A stretch of 43,195 nt of DNA from Gammaproteobacteria bacterium (lineage in GTDB: Bacteria > Pseudomonadota > Gammaproteobacteria > GRL18), in NCBI GenBank assembly GCA_015231865.1, contig JADGAU010000009.1:1-43195 (forward strand), read 5' to 3'. Positions 1-7,572 of the stretch are shown here, piece by piece. The notes beneath the pieces are model-generated. The model saw only the letters and a program-made list of their open reading frames with translations, made no database searches and was not told the DNA's origin. Both the position numbers and the translations under genes were made by a program. Each line of letters opens with the position of its first letter. Position 1 is the first letter of the stretch.

Positions 1-108
1 AAATGCAGGCTACGTTACTTTTGATTTATGGCTCAATCACATAGTTAGTCTATGCTCAATCACCATAAATAAAAAAAGCCTTGCTGCATTTCCAAATATC
101 AGCGGTAT
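1..108. repeat. MITE-like palindromic element, copy 1 (cut by the window edge)
   Basis: This is an imperfect palindrome. An outer arm at 1-8 pairs with 84-91, a middle stem 24-31 pairs perfectly with 63-70, and an inner CATAG/CTATG stem (40-44, 50-54) closes a 5-nt loop. The 8-mer CTCAATCA occurs on both sides (32-39 and 55-62) and forms a symmetric internal loop. The reverse complement of the whole segment matches 7405-7531. The right terminal repeat (84-108) ends about 20 bp before the radC start; the left terminal repeat lies outside the window. There is no coding capacity. Confidence 0.8.
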
Positions 109-129
109 ATCAATAGTAATGGAATGATC

Positions 130-804
130 ATGACAATAAAAAATTTACCCGAAAATGAACGCCCACGCGAAAAATTGATTAAATTTGGTGCCAATCATTT
201 GTCTGATATCGAGTTACTGGCTATTTTTTTACGAACCGGTATAAAAGGCTTAACAGCTATAGACTTAGCAAGAAATCTATTACAGCATTTTGGTGGACTT
301 AGACAATTGTTAAAGGCTGATGCTAAAACATTTTGTGAGGTGAAAGGCTTAGGACTCGCAAAATACTCACAACTACAAGCTTGCCTGGAACTATCATCCC
401 GTTTCTTTGAGCAAACTCTGCAACAAACAACTGTTTTTAACTCAGTTGATATTACTAAGCGTTATTTAGCTAACAAGATAAGAGATAAGGAACATGAAGT
501 TTTTACCTGTTTATATCTAAACAATCAACATTTTTTGATTCATGCAGAAGAATTATTTAGAGGAACGATTGATTCTGCTTCAGTTCACCCGCGTGAGATA
601 GTTAAAAATGCATTAAGTTATAATGCTGCTGCCTTAATTATTGCTCATAACCATCCTTCTGGTATCGCAGAACCAAGTCAGTCAGATAAAATAATTACCG
701 AGAAAATAAAATCCGCTCTAGAGCTTGTTGATATTCGTCTTTTAGATCATTTCATTGTTGGTAATAGTCAAATTACTTCTTTGGCCGAGCAAGGTTTTTT
801 ATAA
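130..804 (+). CDS. radC: RadC family JAB/MPN-domain protein (UPF0758)
   Basis: About 224 residues, the usual RadC length. The N-terminal part starts with the PRExL-type segment and a helix-hairpin-helix-like region (roughly residues 1-95). The C-terminal JAB/MPN metalloprotease-like domain carries the metal motif HNHPSG followed by an Asp (HxH-x7-D type), and the HPREI segment typical of RadC lies before it. Two in-frame ATGs are close together at 124 and 130. I prefer 130 because GGA at 121-123 is correctly spaced for it and touches the first ATG. The family's biochemical role is not settled, and the old DNA-repair link is weak. In many gammaproteobacteria radC is followed directly by rpmB-rpmG; here three genes on the opposite strand intervene. 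A palindromic repeat sits just upstream. Confidence 0.92.
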   Translation: MTIKNLPENERPREKLIKFGANHLSDIELLAIFLRTGIKGLTAIDLARNLLQHFGGLRQLLKADAKTFCEVKGLGLAKYSQLQACLELSSRFFEQTLQQTTVFNSVDITKRYLANKIRDKEHEVFTCLYLNNQHFLIHAEELFRGTIDSASVHPREIVKNALSYNAAALIIAHNHPSGIAEPSQSDKIITEKIKSALELVDIRLLDHFIVGNSQITSLAEQGFL

Positions 805-820
805 CTTTAGACTTTAATAA

Positions 821-2167
821 TCATAATTCTTTATCTGTTCCCTGATAATAGTAATCATATTTACTTAAAATATCCTGCATAAAACTCCAGGCTTCGTTAT
901 AGCTTAAACCACTATCATCAGGAATAATCAACTTCACATATAAGCGTTCAGCATATTCTTTTTTAGCTTTATTTAACTTTTTATGTAGTTCTTTCATCGA
1001 TAAAGATTGATATTGGTTTTGACTGCTTTCTCTATAACTAAGCTTTGCATTACCAGAAGTTTTTAAATAGCGAACCTCAACAACATATTTACCGACACTC
1101 GATCGGGCAGGTCGAATCAGTTTGTTATATTTTGCTTCCAACTCAGCATATTTTAGCTCTTTTTCATTATCTTCTTTTTCTGCTTTTTCAATCTCAGCCT
1201 GCATCTTAGCTAATAATTCATCCTTATTCAGGTTAGCCTTATTAATAATTTCTAATTCTCTTTGACTAACTAATAACTTCTGATCTGAGGCTGATAATTT
1301 ATCCTGAATTAAAATAACCTGATCGGTTTTATCAGCCAATTGCTGTTTTAATAATAATATTTTGTCATGACTTTCTGATAACTTTTTTTCTAAATCTTTT
1401 TCTGTTTTAGCTAATAAAGCTCGTGCTTTTTCTAAAACGCTAACATTTGTGGTACTCTCATCTAACTTTAATTTCAGATCATTATTGGTCACATTTAAAT
1501 CATAAAACCGTTTTTCCCAACCTTTAGTTTTTTCAAGCTGCAAGCCCAATTCTTTTTCTTTCAATTGGGCCAAGCTTTGTGAATCTTTCAGGCTTTTATT
1601 CTTTTCAGTCAACATACTATTTAACTTGGCAAGCTGTTGATTTAAAGTTATAACTTTAGACTGAAGAACATCTTCCTTATGTTCTTTCTGTTTTAGAACT
1701 TTATCCTTCTCTAGGATCTGTAAGGTTTTAATTGATATTTCTTCATGGCTTTTTGATAGCTGAAGCTTTAATAAGGCTAAAGTTGATTGCGCATGTTGTA
1801 AGCGCTCATCAAGAGTGATATTTTCTGCCTGGTTTTGCTCCGCTAAAGCATTGGTACGTTCCAATTCTTCAATCGATTGCTGTAATCTTTCAGAAATTTG
1901 TTTCTTAGCTTCTATACTTTCTAATAAGGCAGCATGCGTACGGTTTTTTTCATCAATTGTCGATTGCAATGCCGAACTTATTTTCTTTTCATGAGTGATT
2001 CGCTGTTTAAGTTCATTGACTAATTCCCAGTTTTTAACAATCAAAACCGTTGTTGCAATGAGAAATATCATCACAATAACCGTCATCACATCTGTGAAAG
2101 AGGGCCAAAAACTCTCTTCAACGATTTGACCATTATTTTGTCTTAAATCAATAAATCCATTTTGCAT
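821..2167 (-). CDS. TolR/ExbD-like inner-membrane protein with giant periplasmic coiled coil
   Basis: 448 residues. A short cytoplasmic N-terminus leads into one membrane segment at about residues 25-46 that starts with SFTDVM. The Asp (D26) sits where MotB, TolR and ExbD carry their proton-handling Asp. Residues about 47-350 are almost wholly heptad-rich, charged coiled coil. The last 90 residues (about 358-448) alternate strands and helices in the way the periplasmic domain of TolR/ExbD does: a strand, then SLSMKELHKKL, a VKLII strand followed by PDD, and a final helix around SYNEAWSFM. No OmpA-type peptidoglycan-binding motif was seen. The gene lies 36 bp downstream of the TolQ-like gene on the same strand, so the two probably form a motor pair. 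The fold of the C-terminus is inferred by eye. The function is unknown; force transmission across the periplasm is a hypothesis. Confidence 0.75.
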   Translation of the reverse strand: MQNGFIDLRQNNGQIVEESFWPSFTDVMTVIVMIFLIATTVLIVKNWELVNELKQRITHEKKISSALQSTIDEKNRTHAALLESIEAKKQISERLQQSIEELERTNALAEQNQAENITLDERLQHAQSTLALLKLQLSKSHEEISIKTLQILEKDKVLKQKEHKEDVLQSKVITLNQQLAKLNSMLTEKNKSLKDSQSLAQLKEKELGLQLEKTKGWEKRFYDLNVTNNDLKLKLDESTTNVSVLEKARALLAKTEKDLEKKLSESHDKILLLKQQLADKTDQVILIQDKLSASDQKLLVSQRELEIINKANLNKDELLAKMQAEIEKAEKEDNEKELKYAELEAKYNKLIRPARSSVGKYVVEVRYLKTSGNAKLSYRESSQNQYQSLSMKELHKKLNKAKKEYAERLYVKLIIPDDSGLSYNEAWSFMQDILSKYDYYYQGTDKEL

Positions 2168-2203
2168 AGTATTAAAACTTTATGGTGGATAACAATAGAA
2201 TAA

Positions 2204-3247
2204 TTAGATATTAGGTTTGCGTGGCTGATTTAATAAAGCTTCCTGTTGACTTAGACTCAAACCAGAGGGATGACTTAAATCCTTTTTCGTTTGAGTTGCA
2301 TTTGCAGGTTCTTCCATTTCAGATAACTCAGGTAATCTAAAACCTTTCGCTAATAGTTGATTAACTAAGCCAAGATTATTAGAAATTGCTTCAATTCTTT
2401 GATCATAACCACTAACCACATCATCAAGTTTATTGATAATTTGCATCATACTTTGCTGTGCTTCTTTCATTCCAGATGCTGTTTCATCCAGAGATTTAAC
2501 TAAATGATCGACATTGCCTAAGATATTATTACCGCCCACAGGTGGACTAAAATGAGGCATTAGATTAATGCTACAAACTTGCTCTAACGCACTAAATAAG
2601 TTGGTCTGTATGTCTCTTAGTTTTTGATAAAAATAACCGAAAAACAAATAAGCGACTATCGCAGTTGTTGTTGTTGATAAAGCGGTAGACATTCCATGAA
2701 TCACACTTCCCATTCCCGTCATATCACCAGTGCTTTCAATTAAATCAGAAGCCCCCATTAATGCGATAGATAAGGACACAATTGTTCCAAATACACCACA
2801 CAAAATTAAGATGTTTGAAATATATCTTGGTAAGCTTAAGCGAGTACTTTCACTGGCAACTACTGTTGCCGCTAATGCTCCCTGATTTATTTCAGCTTTT
2901 CTTTGATTTAAAGCTACCATAGCTTCGTAACGCTTAACAATTAATGAATCCGTTGCCACTGATAAAGTTGGATTATTAGGCGACTGACGTAAATTGGTTA
3001 AAAATAATTCGAGTGCAGTTTCTTCGTGACGATAATGCAATAAAATATAAGCAGTACTAAATATACCCATCATAAACAATAATACAATCACCCCATTGAT
3101 AACAATGCCTGCCATGGTTTCTTGATTAGCAAAGTAAAATTCCCACACCAGATTGAAATTAGTGATTAAACCCAAAATCAAAATAACCGCAAATATAATC
3201 ATCTGTACTAAAACTTTAGAACTATAATTTGATTTAAAGTAAATCAT
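2204..3247 (-). CDS. MotA/TolQ/ExbB-like proton channel subunit
   Basis: 347 residues with four predicted membrane segments at about 11-31, 46-71, 143-166 and 187-207. The cytoplasmic loop between segments 2 and 3 is the size expected for the MotA/TolQ/ExbB family. Family hallmarks are the glycine-rich segment GVFGTIVSL in TM3 and the Thr-rich ALSTTTTAIVAY in TM4, where TolQ carries channel-lining threonines. After TM4 there is a soluble tail of about 140 residues, helical to about 300 and then Pro/Gln-rich. It is followed at 36 bp by its TolR-like partner. No tolA, tolB, pal or tonB gene is nearby, and no zorC/D/E genes, so it is neither the standard Tol system nor Zorya. Membership in the channel family is clear from sequence; the substrate process is unknown. 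Confidence 0.82.
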   Translation of the reverse strand: MIYFKSNYSSKVLVQMIIFAVILILGLITNFNLVWEFYFANQETMAGIVINGVIVLLFMMGIFSTAYILLHYRHEETALELFLTNLRQSPNNPTLSVATDSLIVKRYEAMVALNQRKAEINQGALAATVVASESTRLSLPRYISNILILCGVFGTIVSLSIALMGASDLIESTGDMTGMGSVIHGMSTALSTTTTAIVAYLFFGYFYQKLRDIQTNLFSALEQVCSINLMPHFSPPVGGNNILGNVDHLVKSLDETASGMKEAQQSMMQIINKLDDVVSGYDQRIEAISNNLGLVNQLLAKGFRLPELSEMEEPANATQTKKDLSHPSGLSLSQQEALLNQPRKPNI

Positions 3248-3316
3248 GGTAGCTATCTCAACCTAAATTTCAATTTATTTTATTAGTAGAATTTTTAAGG
3301 TACGTATTCTAACTGA

Positions 3317-3350
3317 GTTTGCCTTATTAGCAAAGTCTAATAAGGCAAAC
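3317..3350. repeat. Perfect 14-bp inverted repeat (hairpin)
   Basis: GTTTGCCTTATTAG (3317-3330) is followed by a 6-nt loop and its exact complement (3337-3350). It lies between the MlaC-like gene and the TolQ-like gene. There is no T-tract after it in either direction, so it is not a standard intrinsic terminator. It may act as an mRNA processing or stabilising hairpin in the leader of the motor operon. Confidence 0.7.
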
Positions 3351-3361
3351 ATGTGCTATAT

Positions 3362-3414
3362 ATAGCCGTGATATATGCAATTGCAGCAATACTTTTTGCC
3401 TTTGCAGGCAAAGG
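3362..3414. repeat. Degenerate copy of the MITE-like element's left end plus a small hairpin
   Basis: Positions 3362-3396 resemble the left end of the 7405-7531 element. They share CCGTGATAT, a TGCAGC core and a following CTTTTT run, with scattered mismatches. The right half is not recognisable. A short stem, CCTTTG/CAAAGG (3399-3404, 3409-3414), follows. I read this as an old, decayed copy. Confidence 0.45.
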
Positions 3415-3440
3415 TTTTGGTAAAACTATTGGTATATTAA

Positions 3441-4106
3441 TTAATATCTTGCCGAACGCAATTTAGCAGCAAACTGGTTGCGATAATACATTAAAGCACT
3501 CATACCATTTGCTTTAATATCAACTGCCTTCCAACCATTACGAGTAAGAAGATAACGAAATTCGACTAAAACTTGTTGATTCTGGTTATATAAAATATCT
3601 GCCGAGACAACAGCTTCATTTTTACCAACTTGTTTAGAACGAAAGCCACTAATCATTGGTGGATTTTGACTGTAATTTACAATTTTATTAACCATATTAG
3701 TCACAAAAGTGCGCGTAAAGTCTGCTGTAAATAACTGCTTTTCCTGTGCTGGCATATGTGCATAATAACGCCCCGCTACCCAGCGTGACATATACTTAAA
3801 ATCAAAATTCGGCGCTACTTCTGCAATAACAAAATTTGTCACCTCATCCATATTGCCGGGTAAAGGCTGAGAAAGAAAATATAAAACTTTTGCTAATGAT
3901 TTTTCTAATAATTGTTGTGGGTTAAGTTCAGGCCTGGGTATTTGCACTGTAGATGCATGTAAAGCCGGTGCATGTACAACCGCTGCATTCATTTGTGGAT
4001 TTGCCTGGAAGTGACTACTTGCTTGAACATTAAATGTTCCAAGAGCAATAATAATTGACGCTAATTTTAATGATTTGTGATAAGAAAAAACGTATTTAAA
4101 TTCCAT
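3441..4106 (-). CDS. MlaC/Ttg2D-family periplasmic phospholipid-binding protein
   Basis: 221 residues from the ATG at 4106, chosen because AGGA stands just upstream at good spacing; an in-frame ATG at 4142 would add 12 unlikely residues. It has a signal peptide with the hydrophobic stretch LASIIIALG and a likely cleavage after NVQA. The mature part has the MlaC-family pattern: an N-terminal helix, a segment like VAPNFDFKYMSRWVAGRYY, then FTADFTRTFVTNM, and a C-terminal FRYLLTRNGWKAVDIKANG strand-loop. MlaC shuttles phospholipids across the periplasm to the MlaFEDB transporter. None of the other mla genes is in the window, so this is a stand-alone copy. It is co-oriented with the TolQ/TolR-like pair, but a 193-bp gap with hairpins lies between, so co-transcription is uncertain. 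Confidence 0.8.
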   Translation of the reverse strand: MEFKYVFSYHKSLKLASIIIALGTFNVQASSHFQANPQMNAAVVHAPALHASTVQIPRPELNPQQLLEKSLAKVLYFLSQPLPGNMDEVTNFVIAEVAPNFDFKYMSRWVAGRYYAHMPAQEKQLFTADFTRTFVTNMVNKIVNYSQNPPMISGFRSKQVGKNEAVVSADILYNQNQQVLVEFRYLLTRNGWKAVDIKANGMSALMYYRNQFAAKLRSARY

Positions 4107-4357
4107 AAAATATCCTTTTAATAAATAATTACCTATAAACACATCTATTACCTTGCTTATAGAAAAATGTTCACGTATAATTCTGCCTCTTTAATTTGCA
4201 AGCGACAATCTGTATTTATATTTTATTAATTGAATATAAATTCCAATTTGTGCTTTGCACGTTGACGGTAGCATACTACAAACCACATCGATGATGTAAT
4301 TTGTTTTAACAAATACCGTAATAATTTTTACTACTGTAAATATGGAGTTATTATCTT

Positions 4358-4594
4358 ATGGCTAAGGTATGTCAGATCACGGGTAAACGTCCGATATCAG
4401 GGAACAATGTTTCTCATGCCAATAATAAAACAAAGCGTCGTTTTTTACCTAACTTGCAAAATCACCGTATTTGGGTAGAATCAGAAAGTCGATTTGTAAA
4501 ATTATGTGTGAGCAAAAAAGGTCTTCGTATCATTGATAAAAAAGGAATAGATGTGGTTTTATCAGATATTCGTGGTCGCGGTGAGCGCGTATAA
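4358..4594 (+). CDS. rpmB: 50S ribosomal protein L28
   Basis: 78 residues, the usual size. It begins [12 protein letters not shown] and contains [19 protein letters not shown] and the [13 protein letters not shown] strand typical of bacterial L28. The zinc-free proteobacterial form is seen. A GGAG-like ribosome-binding site stands about 15 nt upstream of the ATG. rpmG follows after 56 bp in the canonical rpmBG pair. Confidence 0.98.
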   Translation: MAKVCQITGKRPISGNNVSHANNKTKRRFLPNLQNHRIWVESESRFVKLCVSKKGLRIIDKKGIDVVLSDIRGRGERV

Positions 4595-4650
4595 TATTGA
4601 CTATATTTGATATAGCCAATGACCAATGATAATAAATTAAGGAATTTATA

Positions 4651-4806
4651 ATGCGTGATAAAATAAAAATGGTTTCATCAGCAAAGACTGGTCACTATTA
4701 CACAACAACTAAAAACAAACGCACAATGACTGAAAAGTTAGAGATGCTAAAGTATGATCCTGTTGTTCGTAAGCACGTGATGTATAAAGAAGCTAAAATT
4801 AAATAA
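4651..4806 (+). CDS. rpmG: 50S ribosomal protein L33
   Basis: 51 residues translated directly from the sequence: it starts [15 protein letters not shown] and ends YKEAKIK. It has the L33 core [22 protein letters not shown] and lacks the CxxC pairs of zinc-binding L33, so it is the C-minus type found in E. coli. An AAGGAATT ribosome-binding site lies just before the ATG. It forms an operon with rpmB. Confidence 0.98.
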   Translation: MRDKIKMVSSAKTGHYYTTTKNKRTMTEKLEMLKYDPVVRKHVMYKEAKIK

Positions 4807-4866
4807 ATTCAAGAACATTTGAGTTTAATAAAAAGTCCACTTTACCTTTTCGCGACTTATTTTACA

Positions 4867-4906
4867 GAGTTGGGTAGAAATTATAAGAGTTGGGTAGAAA
4901 TTATAA
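4867..4906. repeat. 20-bp exact tandem duplication downstream of rpmG
   Basis: Two identical, adjacent 20-bp units (4867-4886 and 4887-4906), each starting GAGTTGGGTAG, lie between the rpmG stop and the terminator. It is non-coding and would be in the rpmBG 3' untranslated region. Confidence 0.9.
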
Positions 4907-4950
4907 TTGATACTCCAGTTAAAAAATCGCAGGTAAAAACATCTTACGAA

Positions 4951-4983
4951 AAACCATAACATAAACTTTGTTATGGTTTTTTT
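4951..4983 (+). terminator. Intrinsic terminator of rpmB-rpmG
   Basis: An 11-bp perfect stem, AAACCATAACA (4951-4961) with TGTTATGGTTT (4969-4979), has a 7-nt loop and runs into a T-tract to 4983. It lies about 145 bp after the rpmG stop. Confidence 0.85.
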
Positions 4984-5103
4984 ATGCATGCCTTAATGAA
5001 GTTTACTAATTAATTTTCCTCTATCGTCGCTTAATACTTAATTGACTCTTCTTAATGATTAATAGAAATTTTAGAAAAACAGCAATTTTGAATATTATTT
5101 TAT

Positions 5104-5200
5104 TTGACAATTATGACATGCAGACGGTTATAGTTGCATACCCTCGATAGGCCGGAGCTCTCCTTTTGAGACGCAAAAATGAATAACTTTAGGCTAACAA
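5104..5200 (+). promoter_or_regulatory. Possible promoter and structured leader of the decayed FadL-like gene
   Basis: TTGACA (5104-5109) and TATAGT (5129-5134) stand 19 bp apart. The following leader holds GCATACC (5136-5142), GAGACGCAAAA (5168-5178) and AGGCTAA (5191-5197). This order recalls the core of the class-I c-di-GMP (GEMM) riboswitch, GCAAACC...GACGCAAAGCC...GGCCTAA. Several conserved bases differ and the second GEMM hairpin is not evident. I treat it as a decayed or divergent structured leader, not as a confirmed riboswitch. Confidence 0.22.
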
Positions 5201-5303
5201 GATAAAATAAAACATACTTAACCAATGACTTCATTTTAGTTGGCAAACTTATATCCTTTGAGATATTATCTGGTGATAGTAAAATAAATTTAATAAATGT
5301 AAG

Positions 5304-5672
5304 ATGAAAAGCAATATTTTAATCAAATCAATATTTTACCTTTAATCTCAAGCATATGTAATCAATCATATTCAGCAGGATTTGCAATTGTTCCTCAAAG
5401 CTCTAATGTTATTGGTACTTTTTACTCTTCTGTAGCTATTTAAGCTAAAGATGCATCCACTGCATGCTATAACTCTAGTGACTTACCATTAGTAGATAAT
5501 GGATTTATAATTGATTCAAATTTAATTTCTATACAATTTTTATTAAACTGATAGTGATTCGGTTCATTTTTCTAAAATAGATTGATTTGGAATAACAGAC
5601 ACAAAATTAACTGGTAATAATGATATTGATGCGCCAATTCATTTAATATCCAGTCTATATTTGATTAAATAA
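5304..5672 (+). pseudogene. Decayed FadL/OmpP1-family outer-membrane protein gene
   Basis: Starting at ATG 5304, a signal-peptide-like stretch (MKSNILIKSIFYL) runs into a stop. A one-base shift continues it as ILPLISSICNQSYSA, then GFAIVPQSSNVIGTFYSS, a stop, and AKDASTACYNSSDLPLV. This pattern follows the N-terminus of FadL/OmpP1 proteins (GF-x-qS-x-G-x-A-x-aeDAST-x-yNPagL). Further shifts yield FGITDTKLTGNNDIDAPIHL and LISSLYLIK, resembling the next FadL segment. Only about the first 130 residues of an expected 400 or more remain, with at least two stops and two frameshifts. FadL proteins import hydrophobic compounds across the outer membrane. Assignment is by motif recognition only. Confidence 0.55.
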
Positions 5673-5754
5673 GTTAATAGCAGTTTACTATAATCCAATT
5701 TTAAAACATATTTTGCGATGTTTGCATGTAAGCTCTGAATTAGAATTATATGAA

Positions 5755-6894
5755 CTACTCTTTATAACCACACACCCTATTTCTACCAGAATTTTTTGCT
5801 TCATAAAGTGCTTTGTCTGAATTCTTTAAAAGCTCATCAATATTAATATCTGCACATTGTGTTGACACTCCAATGCTGCTTGTTACTGAAATATCAAACT
5901 CATTAAATTGTATTTTTGTTTGCTCTATTTTCTCTCTTAATATTTCAGCTTTTTTTAATGCGTCATCAATATTTATTTTTGGCAATAAAATAATGAATTC
6001 TTCTCCTCCCAATCGACAGCAAATATCAATATCTCGATGATTATCATCAATTATTTTTGCAAAATTTTTTAAAACTTCATCACCGCCATCATGACCAAAT
6101 GTATCATTAACTTTTTTGAAATGATCTATATCAAATGCCATTGCACTAAGACAAAAATCTTGTTTTGTCATTTTAGGAATTGTTAGGTTAAGAGAATATT
6201 CCATTCCTCGTCGATTTAATAACTTTGTTAATGGATCGGTAATAGACTGAGAAACTAATATTTGATGTTCCCTAAATAATATTGATGCGATAAATCCAAT
6301 GCCAACAAGTAAATAACCTGAAGAACTATTGATTAAACCAAGACTATGAGCTAAAGAAGGGTTGTCAGTCAAAGTAATTAAATATATTTGAATAATAGAC
6401 AACATTACATGAGCAAAGACAGCAAATGTAATCATACCATCACCCCAATTTCTCTCTTTAATTGTGTTCTTAAAAGAGAAATAACCTATTGGTATATAAA
6501 TAACTGTTCCATAAATTGAAAGAATAAGTAACTGATTAACTGTAGATGTTTGAAGTAAACAAAAAATAAGTAAAATGATAGTTAATGCAAGTAGTGCTTT
6601 TTTTATAGCTGGATGACATCTGTTCTTTGATACGGCAATTAATAATAAATAACCACATGCAACATAGGAGAAACTACCCCATGTAAGGTTTATGTATTGT
6701 TCATAAGCATTACTTAAACCACCAACGACCCAACCTAATAGACCCACGATAAAATACACCGTATATATTTTAATCATACCAAGGGGCAATTCGGTATTAC
6801 GTAATCTTAATAGAATGATAATTATTGACAGTACTTCGACTATCATTAATATAAAAAGTGAAATTGAATAGACTTCTAAATTATTTTCTATCAT
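5755..6894 (-). CDS. Membrane-bound diguanylate cyclase (GGDEF)
   Basis: 379 residues. The N-terminal 210 residues contain about seven hydrophobic segments (roughly 8-30, 42-62, 72-90, 100-116, 121-141, 153-175, 187-207) and no recognised sensor name. The GGDEF domain begins at DPLTKLLNRRG (about 220), with FDIDHFKKVNDTFGHDGGD and the active-site motif GGEEF at 296-300. The inhibitory-site motif RDID is at 287-290, so product inhibition by c-di-GMP is expected. The domain is intact and should make c-di-GMP from GTP. The gene stands alone, with long non-coding DNA on both sides: a pseudogene follows and about 680 bp of repeat-containing DNA precedes it. Confidence 0.93.
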   Translation of the reverse strand: MIENNLEVYSISLFILMIVEVLSIIIILLRLRNTELPLGMIKIYTVYFIVGLLGWVVGGLSNAYEQYINLTWGSFSYVACGYLLLIAVSKNRCHPAIKKALLALTIILLIFCLLQTSTVNQLLILSIYGTVIYIPIGYFSFKNTIKERNWGDGMITFAVFAHVMLSIIQIYLITLTDNPSLAHSLGLINSSSGYLLVGIGFIASILFREHQILVSQSITDPLTKLLNRRGMEYSLNLTIPKMTKQDFCLSAMAFDIDHFKKVNDTFGHDGGDEVLKNFAKIIDDNHRDIDICCRLGGEEFIILLPKINIDDALKKAEILREKIEQTKIQFNEFDISVTSSIGVSTQCADINIDELLKNSDKALYEAKNSGRNRVCGYKE

Positions 6895-7241
6895 AAAAAT
6901 TTTTTATTTGAATAATCAGATAAGTCTAACTTAAATATCTAAATTAGCAAGTCTAGAAGTTTGGATTTAAGTTTATAGTAAGGTTTAACTTTTAAAAGGA
7001 TGTAAAAGTTAGCAATGGCTGTTTTGTATCCCCCCTGCATGTCACTGAAATATATTTATCAATCAAGCCAACGTCCCTTATCCATCACATAAGGTTAAAT
7101 AGATTTTATTGTTGTCAAATTTTGAATAAACAAAATTTCTATTCTTCAACTTTTAAAGCTTAAACATCTATATTTTCCTGATTTCAGTCAATCCGGAAAT
7201 TTGATAAGAATTATTTTGATAGAATGATTACTAATACCAAA

Positions 7242-7339
7242 CAAAGTGAGTGACTCTGACGTGATTTACTTTTGCTGAGGCTGTCTGAGTGAAACGAGTT
7301 CCTCAGCAAAAAGAAATTATGGCAGAGTTACTTACTTTG
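7242..7339. repeat. Long two-tier palindrome
   Basis: An outer 17-bp arm (7242-7258) pairs with 7323-7339 with two mismatches. An inner perfect 11-bp arm TTTTGCTGAGG (7270-7280) pairs with CCTCAGCAAAA (7301-7311) around a 20-nt loop (7281-7300). The unpaired spacers between tiers are 11 nt on each side. No other copy was seen in the window. It could be a REP- or MITE-type element or a structured transcript. Confidence 0.75.
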
Positions 7340-7404
7340 AAACCAACTATCCCATCACTTACTGTAACACTAGCGAACTTCCAGAACATGAGACTATCCT
7401 TATT

Positions 7405-7531
7405 TATACCCGTGATATTTGGAAATGCAGCGAGGCTTTTTTAAATTTTGATGATTGAGCATAGACAAACTATGTGATTGAGTCAAAATTTAAAAGTAAC
7501 GAAGCCTGCATTTTCAAAGATTATGGGTATA
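7405..7531. repeat. MITE-like palindromic element, copy 2 (complete)
   Basis: About 127 bp. Terminal inverted repeats (7406-7430 and 7506-7530) match at 21 of 25 positions, starting ATACCC and ending GGGTAT. Inside, an 11-bp perfect stem (7441-7451, 7483-7493) and a CATAG/CTATG stem (7460-7464, 7470-7474) flank two copies of TGATTGAG. Copy 1 at the window start is in opposite orientation and has a different but equally self-complementary middle stem. There is no transposase gene; if mobile, it must depend on one elsewhere. Confidence 0.82.
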
Positions 7532-7572
7532 TGGTAAACCAATCAACTTTTAAATAAGTAATTAAGATCAAG

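Larger units (their letters stand above)
6895..7572. other. 678-bp gene-free region with two palindromic elements
   Basis: No open frame with coding character was seen on either strand. The region holds a long hairpin (7242-7339) and a MITE-like element (7405-7531), listed separately. It lies between the start of the diguanylate cyclase gene and the 3' end of typA. The first 300 bp are AT-rich and would hold the cyclase promoter, which I could not place with confidence. Confidence 0.7.

Noticed and set aside
821-3247. Zorya-type phage defence (ZorA/ZorB)
   Set aside because: No ZorC, ZorD or ZorE gene is near, the partner lacks an OmpA-like end, and the long coiled coil is in the B-type partner, not in the channel subunit tail.
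5104-5200. Complete GEMM c-di-GMP riboswitch
   Set aside because: Only fragments of the core are present; the second conserved hairpin and GCC after GACGCAAA are missing. Kept only as a low-confidence leader.
1-7531. Composite transposon bounded by the inverted elements
   Set aside because: There is no transposase between them, core genes (radC, rpmB, rpmG) lie inside, and the elements are about 0.1 kb palindromes, more like MITEs.
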